From: Mesaphorura yosii | Taxonomy: Eukaryota > Arthropoda > Collembola > Poduromorpha > Tullbergiidae | Assembly: GCA_009869945.1 (NCBI GenBank) | Contig: WIXG01000034.1 | Location: 62,001-126,000, forward strand | DNA length: 64,000 bases | Direction of reading: 5' to 3' | In this document: positions 26,701 through 39,194 of the stretch, piece after piece | Numbering within the stretch: position 1 is the first letter of the stretch | Layout: every line of letters starts with the position of its first letter | The notes under the pieces: model-generated | What the model saw: the letters and a program-made list of their open reading frames with translations, nothing else | Databases searched by the model: none | Told to the model about the DNA's origin: nothing | Program-made: the position numbers and the translations under genes

Positions 26701-26894
26701 TTTTGCCGATAAACCTTGGCGTTTGGAGAGCTCGATGCAGAATTCCGAGTCCAGCCTCATCTGTTCCTTTGTAAGAGTTTCAAGAAGTCCTTACCTGGAA
26801 AAACAAGAGGAAAATTCATCAGTGAGCGAATGTCACTATTAAAGTAACAAAGTCAAGATTTGAGGGAAATTCGAATGTTCAAAGTCAACTTAGG

Positions 26895-26934
26895 GCCATA
26901 AAATGAAAGACGTAGTGACAACGATTTTATGAGC
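26895..26934. repeat. Hairpin with GCCATAAAAT / ATTTTATG-a-GC arms
   Basis: CATAAAAT (26897-26904) pairs perfectly with ATTTTATG (26924-26931) around a 19-base loop. Two more G-C pairs follow after a one-base bulge (26895-26896 with 26933-26934). The left arm is one of the recurrent GCCATAAA words. The loop begins GAAAGAC and includes GTAGTGA, a chance resemblance to miR-71 with four internal bases missing. Confidence 0.75.
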
Positions 26935-28470
26935 AAGCAGAATCATTTCTCCACTTATAGATTTGTTCTGCGATCTCTGCGATAACACAGGGAAATTTTA
27001 CGAGTCTGACACAGAGACCTATAAAAATCGCTCGGGCACGCATTCCACGCTCCGCTCCGTCTTAGCTCTACAAACTACATATAGCATTTACTTCGAAATC
27101 AAAATTTCTGTAAGCAAAAACAAGTAGATTATTACATTTTCGAACAAGTTAACTTTCTGCAACACAATTTAATTACGGTTTATAATAAGAAAAGTTTTAT
27201 GCGCGAAGAATGGGAGTAAAGAAGTTTAGGAACACGAATTTTACAACTTTGAATCTAATTCAATAAAGTGAACAACTACTGCCTGACTTGGCATGCCTGT
27301 TGGCTCGTCTTGTAATATTCATAATCATAATCATACTGCGCAAGCCAAGTCGATAAGCAAATGAAAATTATGTTAGAAGCTGGGCTTCTCCGCATTCGCA
27401 TCGCATGCTTGGATATAAGAACATGCAAATTAAACAATAAAATTCTTTAGGACCTTAAAGTTTGATCCATGTACGATCTTTTTTCTTGGAAAACATCGTG
27501 AAGACCGCGAGCATTTATGTTCATTATTTTATGAGGTCACTGAATTGATTCGGGCAATAAAAGTTTGGTGCGTCGCTCCTTGGAAGCGCCCAAAGCGTTT
27601 AAAGGTCGCGAAAGATTCAAATTCGGCGATTAAGTTCTTATGGGCTAAAATTTACAAGAAATTTTGGAGCACGGATATCCTCAGACTCTCTCGACAGTGA
27701 ACCTGTGTATAAATTGGACTGTATGGCACAAGTGGCTAAATTATATTTACACGAGCCCCAAACATCATATAAAATTAGTTTATTAATTTTAATACGGCCA
27801 CTCACTGTAGCCAGAAATTGGTAGTGGCCATTGTGCCCTGCGCTTTGGTTTGACTTGGCCGTAGCCATGCCGTCCCCTGAAACTTAATACTCATTAAAAG
27901 TGGAGAAGAACGAAAGCAGCTGGCGTACTCCCCGTATTGCAAACAAAGTAGGGATTAATTTCGTGTTCATTCTCTCTTAATGTGGAAAATATTCATGGAA
28001 AACTAAGCTTCAGATTTTTTCAGACTCTTGCAGATAAAACCTCATAATTATTTAAGGTATTTTTAATAATGTAGGCTAGTAAGTACTTTTTCTTTGTCGG
28101 GTATGAAATGCGAGCTCGTTTGCACGCTGCTGCTACGAGACCAGAGCATGAGCTCATAAGTGCTGCTGGCTGCTGCCTGCGCTACACATGTAAGATAATT
28201 CTTTTGGAAAGTTTTGCAATTTAGCCTGTCCTATCTCGCTTTGCCTTGGCAAACGGGATAGCAAAGTAAATGTTACACAGAAGGCAGGAGAAAATAGTTT
28301 AGTTTGCTTTGGTATTACCTTCATTTAACTTTCTCTCTGTTTTAATGGACCCAATGAGTACACATGTAAATGAGCATCATTATTACTCGGGGATAGAAAA
28401 CCCAAGTGCAATTCTATTCAAGTATATTCTTTCTCGCGCTCGAGCGCACTCTTAATTTTTGAAGTTCAAT

Positions 28471-28516
28471 GATGAAGATTGAAGAAGACAGGAAGAGGAA
28501 GAGAAAGCAAGGCGGG
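28471..28516 (+). repeat. Polypurine-rich tract
   Basis: About 46 bases are almost purely A and G (GAAGAAGACAGGAAGAGGAA type). The density resembles the 23629-23722 tract. Confidence 0.7.
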
Positions 28517-29614
28517 TGCATGCATAGGAAAGAGTCAATTAAAAATATTCAAATGAATCAAATAACGCAAAAGAAAAAGACTGTCTGGAGAGGGAAATTA
28601 AAGCGATAGACAGACAAGTAGACACCAAAATTCTATATGTTGCCTGCTACACTTCAAACACTTTTTTCTGATGGGAAATGCACTTAATTTCTTACGACAT
28701 TAGAAAATTCCTCGCAAATGAAGCTTAAATTAATGAACTGAAGTCTGAATACAATTCAAGTGCAGTCTTAATGAAATTTCAATTAAATTCTTGCACATTC
28801 CACGCATTCTGTGAATTGAATTGAGATCCGTCAAAATATGGGAAGGCGTGAGCAAATAAAACTGGAAAGAGCAACGACGGACATTCTCAGAATTTGCACA
28901 TATTCCCACGCGAAATTATAGAGGCGAAGAAATCTACACTCCACATAGGAAATGGCAAGTCGTGCCTTGCGAAGCTTTATTTGAAGTTTGATGTATACAT
29001 ATGCAAATTGCCCACGATTCCCGGAAAATATTCATCCCCGCTCATCAGCTTGAATTATACCCACATAATAGTCATTAAACCTGCACTTGACAGTGACGAC
29101 AAGACGACAACAGTGATAGACATTGTACGATTGAAATAATGGCCAATTTTTCATCCTGACAAGCTGATTGCATACGTATCAAAGATCTTATCGAAGCTTC
29201 CTCCTTTCACATGTCAGTCACAAGCGAGTCTGACATTTCGAATGCTGAAATTAAGAATGGGGAATTCGGAATCTGAAGTATCAGCTTTTAATTGTGACAT
29301 TTTAATTAGTTCATCGCTTGCTCGCCTAGAATTCTGAATAACGGCAGGATAAGTTAGTCAATAAATGGCCTCGCACTGTTTCCAAGTTCATTATCAGCCT
29401 ACAAGAATCATGATCATCGACTTCTCTACCGAGAAGAACTGAACACGAGAACAGGAGACGGATGACCGGATTGTGAGTCAACGAAGATGAAAAGGAGGGA
29501 GGCTCTTTTCTGCCTGTTCAATGTTTCTTTTCATGCTGTCTCTGCGAGTTATAAATTTCATTCTCAATTAACTTTGATTCTTTCGCATAGTTTATATTTC
29601 AAAGTGACAAGTGC

Positions 29615-29668
29615 AGTGTCTTGTCCTTGCCTCATCTCGTCTCTTCTTTGCTCGCGTCTTTCTCTCAG
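29615..29668 (+). repeat. Polypyrimidine-rich tract
   Basis: About 54 bases are dominated by T and C, ending in TTTCTCTCAG. The end looks like a polypyrimidine tract followed by an AG splice acceptor. No reading frame downstream resembles a known exon, so it is recorded as a tract and not as an intron boundary. Confidence 0.65.
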
Positions 29669-32238
29669 ATGCACTTTTTATATCTTCAAAAGCACCAGAG
29701 CTGTGCTGTTCTTTTACCAGTCAAGCCAAAGACAAGGGAAGCAACACGCTGGGACGTTTTCAACCGTCTCAAGAGAATAGCACTTTTCTCTGGTACATTT
29801 CTCAAGCGCAAGCACACTGCACTGCTTTGAATTTGCATTGCTTCCAGCGAAAAACGAGGAACTTCGGTTGCACTTGCCATTGATTTCACGTAATAAAATA
29901 TTAATTCCAATATGCAAACGAATTACCACCAACAACGTTGCACTGTGCGAAGAATGAAGACAGTTTCGAATCAGAGTCCATTTATCAAACACAATGCGCT
30001 ATTTCACTTATGCGTACTCCTGGCATTGACATTCTCATTCTATTCTGCTGTTCTGCATTCGGCCGGGCCAGGCCATTGAAATGGTGGGCTGAATCGGTGT
30101 GTCGGTCGGCCGGCCGGCTACTAACCTCAGCGTTTTATTATTAGATTCATTTATTATCATTTTGCGGCTTGTGCGTATGCAAACCAAGCAAAACGTGTGG
30201 TTCTATTGCAAGTGTTATTGGCTTAGCATGGTTTTGTTATTTTTGAATCGCTTCCTTTCTTCCTTATAATATATTCATGATCAACGAAATTCTCATTACT
30301 GCACTGCTCTAAGCCTTGGCTTGCCTTGCTTTCAATGGCGATGGCAATGAATGGCATGTGTGAACCGAGCTTGGAGCTTCATTTTTGACTAACGATATTG
30401 CATAACGCTAAGGCATCGCACCGTTGCCGTCGTCGTGTTCGTTCTCAAATTGAAGACCCATCTTTATATTTTACACGCTTACACCTAGCGTGTAACCATT
30501 TATAATGCAAGTAGCAACACTTTGCTACTTTGCTTTGCTGCGCTTGGCGGTGAAGCAGCTATTGTACTGCCACTGCCAAATAATACAATTTCAAATACCG
30601 ATACATCAGGCACGATTCTTTCTCATGTGCGTATAAATTCCTTTCCTTCCTCTTTCCTTTTCCCTTGTCATCAATCGCCCGATGCCTTTTATTAAATACA
30701 ACAAATGAATAATCTATTCTTGGCCGTAACAGGCAGCCTCAGCCAAGTCGAGCCAACAAGTCAAGGCAGGCAGGACGTATTTTTGGAACTTGACTTGACG
30801 TATCCATTCTTACGAGAAATTGATGGATAGGTCCAACACGTGTTCAAGTACAGCCACTCATCGTATACGTACTATGAGTATAAGATCGACGATCTCAGTC
30901 AGTTCAGCTTTTTACACCTGCAGCTACTTTCGAACATCGGCTCACCACATCAATTTGTACCAGGAAATGCTGTGTCAGTGCTTATTTGGTACCTCATTGA
31001 AACCAGCATTGATTTCTCATCTCAATTAAACAATATTTTTCAATGTCAGCGTTCCGCAGTTCGATAGATATTTTTCATCTCGTGGAACGGTGAAATTCAT
31101 ACGCAAATGTGTTTTGCGTACTCGAATGCGAACTGTGAACGAAGCTTTTTTTGCGAATTGCATTGTTTAAAATTAAATAGCCAACAAATATGTTATTATT
31201 GTAACGCGAATTACTAGTCTTCTCGCAGAAGACAATCACTTGTATATGCATTTTATCCCTAGCATGGCATAAATTCACACTGACTAAGGGAAGAAAGAAG
31301 ACAATAATCGGCTGTGAAATTAGAATATGAAAATGACTTTGCATTTACGGTCTTGTAATTGTTTCACTGTTTGATGTTAATTCTCGCTTTAAGGTGAAAG
31401 AACTTTAAATTCACTGCATAATTTTCGCAGTGACAGACGAGATCCCAGCCCCACATGTGCGAGGTGCTTGAAACTCGTATCGTGATGGTGAATGTGTGCT
31501 TTTGTTTCCTTCCGCGGCGGCTCGTGTTAAATTTATAACACCGCATTAATAGCATTGCATTTAACTGCTGCCGCCACTGCTTCCTTTATCTTAAGTTAAG
31601 TAATGGGCGGACGGTTTCGGCTGTAAAAAATAAATTGTATTTTGCAAAAAATACAAAAAGCTATTAAACACCAGTACCAAGTGACAATGGCAAGCCGATG
31701 CGGTGTGCCGCGTGGTGGATTGTGAATTGCCACTTTGTTGCCAGCCAAGACACGAAAAGTAGCGACAAAGCAGTGAGAGCAGGCAGGAATACAACGAATG
31801 AAGCGCTAACGTTAAGTGCGGAACAGCGGAGATAAATTACTTGAATCTTCACACTAATAACTAATAATAAAAAACACAATGCGCTGTACAATGAGGTTTT
31901 AAAATGTGTTTGGTTCGGTATGCGTTGCTTGTCAATGTTTGTGAAATAAATGTTCGGAGGTGCACGAAAAACTTGGGGCTCGTACTCGTACGAAACGAAA
32001 AAGAAGTGACAGTCGATTCAGTTGTTCGGTATTGAATGTTCAATGTTATGTTACATGTGAAGAATTTACATCTTCGCGCTGTTCTTCCGAAAATTCTCAA
32101 CATACATCCTGCCGACGCAAGTGTGAAGTCGCTTGAAACGATGCTACACTGTTCAGAATAGAGCTGACAGTTTCAGATTGTTGTCTTGTAAGTTGCTCTT
32201 GCAGTAGGTTTTAAATATGCTGAGAAAGTCAAGTGCTG

Positions 32239-32315
32239 TTATTGACTGCTGCTGCCGGTGTCTAGGAACGAACAGACAGCGCAGCAGTGAGATGACACCG
32301 ACAACAGCAGAATGA
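32239..32315 (-). repeat. Imperfect inverted repeat able to fold as a long hairpin
   Basis: Bases 32246-32262 (CTGCTGCTGCCGGTGTC) and 32294-32310 (GACACCGACAACAGCAG) can pair over 17 positions. On the plus strand two positions are C-A mismatches. On the minus strand both become G·U wobbles, so an RNA from that strand would be paired throughout. On the plus strand five further pairs (32239-32243 with 32311-32315) follow a two-base bulge; on the minus strand one of these becomes A-C. The 31-base terminal loop is large for a microRNA precursor, and the CTG/CAG composition makes chance pairing more likely. No known microRNA sequence is recognised in either arm. Confidence 0.7.
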
Positions 32316-32854
32316 AATATTTATGTATTACAAAAGATTCAAGCTTGGCCTGGCTTTGTCTTGCGCATTGCATTTGTTCTAAATATGTAAATTGTAAATG
32401 ATTCCGAGTTAACCATCACATCCCTCTTCCCCTTTCTGGCTTCATGCGAGGCAAGCCAGAGTCAAAGTCAGATTTCGTAGGTTGAAACGCGTATGCAAGG
32501 CACGCTGCATAATGAGTGCGGGGAATCATTAATCTTTCATTATAATCCGCAATTTTATCATCCAGACCATCAAGTCAAGATGCACTGGAGGCAACAGAAC
32601 AGTCTTCAGTCTTGCATTTTCCTTGTGTTATAAAAATTACAGCACCTCCTGCGCTGCGACTTGAATAAAGTGTTTTGGAGGACATAAAATATTTCTACAT
32701 TGCAATAAATTACAAGATGTAAGAATTTGTGCATGCGGCGGTGCCTCGTAACTACCCACGTTCTAAGATCACGGAAGACGGAATAGTTCCAAGTTCTCTT
32801 TCATATTTTAATCGCACCCGCACCCTCCTGCCTGCAGCCTGCCTATCTGCATGG

Positions 32855-32878
32855 CATAATCGTACTCATAATCGTATC
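32855..32878 (+). repeat. 12-bp tandem duplication
   Basis: CATAATCGTACT is followed directly by CATAATCGTATC. The first ten bases are identical and the last two are transposed. It looks like a recent local slippage duplication. Confidence 0.85.
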
Positions 32879-33440
32879 CGACTTTCGTTAATGGGCCCAC
32901 GGCGATGCGTATCCGACTTGGCCCAGACTGCTGAAGCTGAGTGCAGCTGCACTTGCAATTGTACTGCCCTTTACTTGTGAATGTCCGGAAGGGGAATGTA
33001 GCGCAGCCAAATATAACTGTGTGAGATCGGTATTAAGCCAAAGGGTATACATTGCTCCATAAACCGGTCAGGCAAATATTTCCTTACGCGAGGGGAAGGG
33101 ATTTAGTAACATTTCGGAAACAAATTTATTATTAAAAAATCCTCGTGTAATGAGTACACTTACGCGAACGCGTGGCATTTGTTGGTCTTTCATAATCCTA
33201 TTCGGGTAACACGAGAATTATGTTGTGTTTATTAGCTTTTAATACATTCAAGCAACGCAGCGAATGCGTACAAATGGCAATGGCTCGCTTTCTCGAGGCA
33301 CGTTCACAATACATTCAAGAATTCGTGATGGTGAAAGTGGCTCGCCGCGTGCGGAGCAGACGGAGTGATAATGTTATGCAATTATTACTTCAAAAATAAT
33401 TTCCCATTTTCCAGGATCGCGTCGAGTCGCAGCATGTTCT

Positions 33441-33452
33441 TTATTGCAATAA
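33441..33452. repeat. Palindrome TTATTGCAATAA
   Basis: This is a perfect 12-bp palindrome with an ATTGCAAT core, the same core as the longer palindrome at 41064-41079. ATTGCAAT is close to the C/EBP-type palindrome ATTGCGCAAT but lacks its central CG. A related GCAATAA word follows within ten bases. Confidence 0.85.
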
Positions 33453-35586
33453 TTGTCGCAATAACTGCTTCGGTTCATAATTTATGAAGGTGAAGAATGC
33501 GCGTCATGCGTGCGGGGCAATGGCAATGAAAATGGTGAGCCGCTTTGTTATCGCAGTCGCAACTTCTTGCGTTCCAAGTTCCAAGGGCTATCACTTTATT
33601 TTGCAATTCTCATTTTACGCCTGCAGTTTGTAGTTTGAGACCCCGCACCGAGAAGAAGCCAATGAGTAGGAATCCTTATCCAACCCATGCACCAATGCTA
33701 ATTCATGTTATGGTCAATTATAATGCAATGCAATGCAATTGTAGTACAAAGTAAATAATGCTGTACCGCTCGCGCTCACGGAAGAAAGGCGCAGTGGACT
33801 CCCATCCTGGTCTTTCCCACATTAACATCAAGCTGTCGATCAAAGGAAAATTGCAAACTGTGCAAAGCCATTCACACCAAATGCAGTTATGATTATTTAT
33901 GAAGCATTTCGAACACGCCCATGTAACTCAGTCTGTATTTTGTATTGTAACGAGGCACAAGGTACCCATGTGTAGCCTATTTATAGCTTGGCAGGCAACT
34001 CACTAACAAGAAATGTGATGCGATGCTTCTTCATTTCGTGTGTCATTGATAATTGATAGAAATGAAATAATGATTCATAAATCAGCAATGACAGTTGAGC
34101 GTATCGCACCCAACAATGGGCAGGCAGGTTTTTCGGGAATGCTTCATTAAAAGATAAAAGATTATTGCAGTAATCCGTGCAGGATGTTTGTACACAGAGC
34201 GATAGTCATTAATATTAATACCTGCACTGCACATGGCTAAAAATAGGAAGGGCATGGACTCTCTCGTCAGTAACCCAACACATCGCATCGTGGAAGTCGT
34301 CCACCTACAACAATTGCATCAAACTACCCACACCTGCCGACGCGGCCGGACCTTGAATTCATTGACAACTGACTCATAATGACCTGAGCTCAACGGCGAG
34401 AATTCAGAGTAAAGCCAGGAATTTCTGCGTTCTGCCTAATCAAGCAATCGAGCGCCCCGACCACAGGAATCGTAGACCAAATATTTAACTGTTATTGAAA
34501 TCGACTTTGACCATTTTTAGTCGTTCGGTAATGAGCCGACAAGTGAATTCGTGTAATACAAATGCCAACGGAGTATCCATCGCATCGCATCGTGGAATGA
34601 CTCAGGTTTCAGAATGACTGGCAATAATTGTAATTGTATCTTTCGTCTTAATACTCGCATCGCTGTTCGCCGTGCCTGCTGGACGCGAATGCCAAGAAGA
34701 AGATGAAGAGTCTGATTCCACCTGCACTTCACATAAACTACAAACATCAACGTACCGTTTTCTTAGAACCATCTGCGAACAATGCAATTGCATTTCGAAG
34801 CAAAGCAATGCAATGCAGGAAAATAATGAGAACCTGTCTTCACTTTTCTTAATCTAATCTCTTACAAGAGGAGATTTGAGTGACATGCGAGCCCGAGATA
34901 TCAACAATCTCAAAACTACAGTAAGGCGAGTATCTTAATAGGCTCAGAAATGCAGAATTCAAATGACTTCCAGGTTCGAGCTGACTTTCGAGTTCTTAGC
35001 TAAGCCTCGAAGCTAAGTTCTCGTCTTTAATTATATGAGCACTGCTCTCAATCAAACCCGCACTGCAACCGCAAATTTATTGCACAATGGTCGATTAATC
35101 GCCGATAGTCGTGAAATTGGAATAAAGATAGCCAGTACACGATTATTGCATTACATTTCACTCCTGACTGCTAATTCGGCGTCGGCACTTCTGGCAGGAA
35201 TGCAAGTGTGAAGAAGAGCCTGAATTAAATGGATTAAACGTGAGCATGTTGGAAGAGATGAACAACACGCAGAAGTCGTTCCAAGCTCGACCAACAGCAC
35301 AAACACGAAGTGTCGACTCACAAGTTGAGGTAATAAAGGCTTATTAATCATTAAGATAATATTCAATAAAAATCGCAAGTTCGACTTCCCAATTTCGCAC
35401 TTCTCCGTAAAAACTCATAACGCTTAATAATCATTATCAAAGAACAGTTGTGCCTTGAGTCGGTATAATTTTCAACTCGTTTCTTTTGTTTTTCTTTGAT
35501 CCGTAATGAAATGATGTAATTGGAGCGAACAACGCACAGATAGCCAGTAACAAGGAAAGATAAGGCTCTCACAGCCATCAGCCATG

Positions 35587-35600
35587 CCATTGCCATTGCC
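35587..35600 (-). repeat. Overlapping pair of CCATTGCC words
   Basis: CCATTGCC at 35587-35594 and again at 35593-35600, overlapping by two bases. This is the exact reverse-complement arrangement of the pair at 2004-2017. Confidence 0.85.
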
Positions 35601-38600
35601 TCCATGAACAATACATGAATGTTAATTGGCAATTGTCAACATCTCCTTTATGAGAGGGAAAGCAAGGCATAAAGAAATTAAAGAATAGGCTTCTAATAAT
35701 ACACACGAAGAATGAGCTCGAGTTGAAAAGATTGAAGAATTCAAAGGAAGCGTTTTCATGCTAAAGTTGTTCTCGGCCGAGCCAAGTCGCATCTCGTGAG
35801 GGAAAAGAACTTTTAAATTGGACACTATTGTATTAAGTTCTTCGTCCTTCCCGTCTCGAACTGAACTTCATCTACACTGCTCGTCTTCAAAAGGAAAATC
35901 AAAGACGATGATGAAAGAAGCTGAGAACGACGCAACCAAGCCAAGACTATGTGAATTGTGAATCATGATCATGAAGTTGAAGTCGATGTGGAGATCCGAG
36001 ATTCAAGGCTCCTTTACTTCTTTAAACTACGAATTCAGGATTTTTTATGCTGCAGTCTATCATTGACCGTTTCTTGAATACAATAGCTGCTTGGCACAGT
36101 GCATGCGAGAAAGATGCAAGCATTGTTTCTGGATACAGCTCGGAAATTCAATACATATGTTCATTACTGTACTAGACACGAAGGACTTCATCATTACAGC
36201 TTCTTTCTACCCATTGCATAATTTTCTTCTTCCCCTTCGAAGGCTGCTACACGAAATTCCCTGCGAGCTGCGAGTACGGTCAAAATAACCACTCTTGGCA
36301 CATAATAAAGGATCGAACTGTGAAATTGAATCTGAGTCCTGAGATAATCTCAGATTGCATTCAATGAGACATGAAACAAATAATAACAATAAAATGCAAA
36401 TGCGAGGAAGCAACAGCGTCGCCGTCGCCTGTAGAAAAACTCGCCTTGCCCTGCTTTGCTCTGCCGTCACCACTCAACAACTCGCCACTTTTAACTTGAG
36501 CTCAAATGCTTCCGTAGCAATTTATTGATATTGACATTCAGACGAGATAGATAAGGAGAACAATGGGAGAAAGAGTTGCAGCACAAGGCAGACACAACAA
36601 GTTGTGCTTTCAGCTCATGGTGCAGCGAAAGCATGAAACAATGAAGAATAAAACCGGTAGCCGATTTTAAATCCCTTCGCTCTGCGCGCGTTGCAATTGT
36701 GCGATTGTTTCCATTCAGTTCAATTCAGCGCCTTATCTCCAGCAAACAGGATTCCAATTTCCAAATCCACCGCCAGCCAGTGCACGAAATCTTGAAATCT
36801 TGCGAGCAAACACTCGTATCGATTTCACAGGCACAGAATTTTGCTGCCAAAGTCAAAACATATGCGGTGCGAATGCAGACGTGAAGTTCGCAACATCGCA
36901 ACTCACCACTGCCAATGCCAGCGCCGACTAATTCCTGAAATAGTCTCACATTGAGAAGGAAATACTGTCTGGCGAATCGCAAAAGCGAATGGAGAAGGAA
37001 GCTAATGTAATTAGAATCTGACAAGCAGCGATGTAATAATATCCTGGCTTTCAATACAAACAGCAACAACACAGTCAGTGTCTTAGGCTGTGATCAATGA
37101 TCTCATGCTGCGCTGTGCCATTAGTAAACTGTATCTGTATCTAAACAAACAAGAAAGGCTCTGTCTTTCATTAGATTATAAATGGTCTGATTGCAAAATC
37201 CTAAACATTGCTTGAGTTTGTGACTGTGATCTAGCAAGCAAAGCAAAGATTATGAACTATGATTCTATAAATATATCAGGATACAGCCAACGCTTTGCGT
37301 TGAATTCGACTCGAATTTAAGTTGGGAATAAATTAATCTCTGTTTATTTTTGATTGTGCTGACAGCGTGTAAACAAATTCCAAGCGAAGCTGAAGGCCAC
37401 GTCAACCTTTATTATCGTGTTGCGAAAGACGGGATAATTACTTGGATTTCATGTATGTGAAGTTTCCACTGAACATCCAATTTTAAGACGCCATGGGCAA
37501 TTGGTGGATGGAACGTGTGAGGAATGTGAGCAATTTTGTTTGACAATGAACCGAGTAATGAATCACAGTCCTCATCGGTTTGTAGTCTAAAAAGTCAAAT
37601 CATGCTGTGATATATTGAAATGTACAGAGCTGTATGAGCTCGAGCCGAGCCCGGGCTTGGATGCAGTTCGAAATGGAAATGGACGAATAAGCCCCGAGGA
37701 TCTTCACGACAAGGAAGTCTGATTGCAATTACTGGACAACACCGCCCGTTGTCGAATGCAGCCCGACGTTCACGTTTACATGCATGAATTACAGATTAGT
37801 AGGGTATGAGATTCAGATTTCACGATTTCAGAATGGGCCCTGGAGTAACGACAAAGTTCATTCTTCAAAATCATTTCATATCATCACCATCGCCAATGAT
37901 ACCTGTGTAATGTAAAACGCAGCGCTCATTTTAGCCTTTTAGACTCGCAAGAATGAGTGAAACGGTCGACCCTCGATCTCGTTTCTACTTCACTTAGTAT
38001 TTCATGATCTGATTTCATCAAATCACATTTTGTCCGTGATGTGCTTCATTTATGCTCTGCTCTGTGCTCTGCCTGCCAGACCAAAGGAAAAGTGCAGAGT
38101 TAAGATCACAGAAGCAGGTTGGCTTGTCCAGCAAGCAAGGCATGCAGTAAGTGAGCATTGTAAATTCCTCTCATGCTTCAACTTCGGCGCAGGTCGACGC
38201 CCGGCCTCGCGACGATGGTCTGATTTGCTCCAAAGTGAGATTGATATTGATACCATGACCCACAACCACTTCCACTTCCGCATCGGAATGGGTGTGATCA
38301 ACTAATTCAACCAAGCTGGTGGTAAGACGGAGTTAAAACCAAGAATATGACAAGTAGCCTTATTCACTGGTAAAATATTGCAATTTCGCCAAAGTCGGGT
38401 GATCATCACTCAAACTGGTCAAGAAGCAGAACTGGAGCATTTATTTACCAGTAGGACGGCGGTTGGCCAATCCAGTCGTCAACTACCTTGGCTAAGCAAG
38501 GTCAATGCCCTTGTCTATTCCACGTCTCATCGATAAACAAGCGGAATCAATTTTAATGAAACTGGACACTAGTTTCTGGTTTCCGAGTCTGTGACGATGA

Positions 38601-39132
38601 CGGCAACGGCGTGGCAAGTGCAAGCGTGAAAGTGTCAATAAAGGAAGTGACAGTCAAAAGAGTCGTATTACATTTGCACGCTTGAAACATGGACACTGCA
38701 TGCTGGACTGGAAGACAACCACACGTCTACTTTTGACAAAGGACAAAAATAAACATGCTGGGATCGACTTTATTTCTTTTCGCCAACCACTTCATGCGGG
38801 GAAACTCGGTAAAGTCAAAGCTAATCCACTTCTATGCGACGGCAGGCGATGTCCTGTCGGTTCGAAGCACCAGCGTGGAGTTGTGGACGTGGAGTGACAT
38901 GTCATTTCCAAAAATGAGTGCACTTTTTGAAATGGTTATTGAACAAGAAGTACTTTTTATAATACATGAACTTCAGCGGAAACCCGCTTTCTCGTGCCCC
39001 TGCCTCGACGTCTCGAGTTATTTTAAAGTCATCCAGAAATGGCCAAGTGAAAGCGAAGGACTTCATCCATTTCCGCCTGTTCTCTTCTTACAGAAAAGCA
39101 CATCATTCGGGTGATATGAAATGCTAGCCGAG

Positions 39133-39162
39133 TATAAAAGAGATACAAAATATATCCAATTT
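39133..39162 (+). promoter_or_regulatory. Candidate core promoter (TATA box plus initiator)
   Basis: TATAAAAG at 39133-39140 is a strong TATA box. CCAATTT (39156-39162) fits the loose initiator YYANWYY with its A at 39158, which puts the TATA box 25 bases upstream, close to the usual distance. No downstream promoter element is seen at +28. The only frame downstream (39211-39396) has no recognised product. TATA words are common in AT-rich DNA, so the spacing is the only support. Confidence 0.2.
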
Positions 39163-39180
39163 TATGCCTACTGAATACTT

Positions 39181-39194
39181 GGACGTGTACGTCC
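39181..39194. repeat. Inverted repeat GGACGT-gt-ACGTCC
   Basis: Six-base arms surround a two-base centre, each holding an ACGT core. It lies about 23 bases downstream of the initiator-like match of the candidate promoter at 39133. It could be a paired ACGT binding site or chance. Confidence 0.75.

Larger units (their letters stand above)
24001..32000. other. Non-coding stretch, no gene recognised
   Basis: No gene was recognised. The longest frame is only 104 codons (24441-24755, minus). Named content: a hairpin over a GCCATAAA word at 26895-26934; TATAAAAA at 27020-27027, with no initiator match at the right distance; octamer words at 27423-27430, 29001-29008 and 29831-29838; a purine tract at 28471-28516; and pyrimidine tracts at 29615-29668 and about 30640-30669. 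Nothing else rises above scattered AT-rich sequence. Confidence 0.7.

Noticed and set aside
26904-26919. TGAAAGAC...GTAGTGA resembling miR-71
   Set aside because: Four internal bases are missing and the match sits in the loop of a small hairpin, not in an arm.
27020-27060. TATAAAAA followed by a GC-richer segment, promoter-like
   Set aside because: No initiator match at 25-35 bases downstream and no frame follows.
28848-28858. GTGAGCAAATA, resembling the 5' end of miR-87
   Set aside because: The 3' half differs and no hairpin partner is present.
32497-32505. AAGGCACGC, matching nine bases of miR-124
   Set aside because: The remainder diverges and no complementary arm lies within 80 bases on either side.
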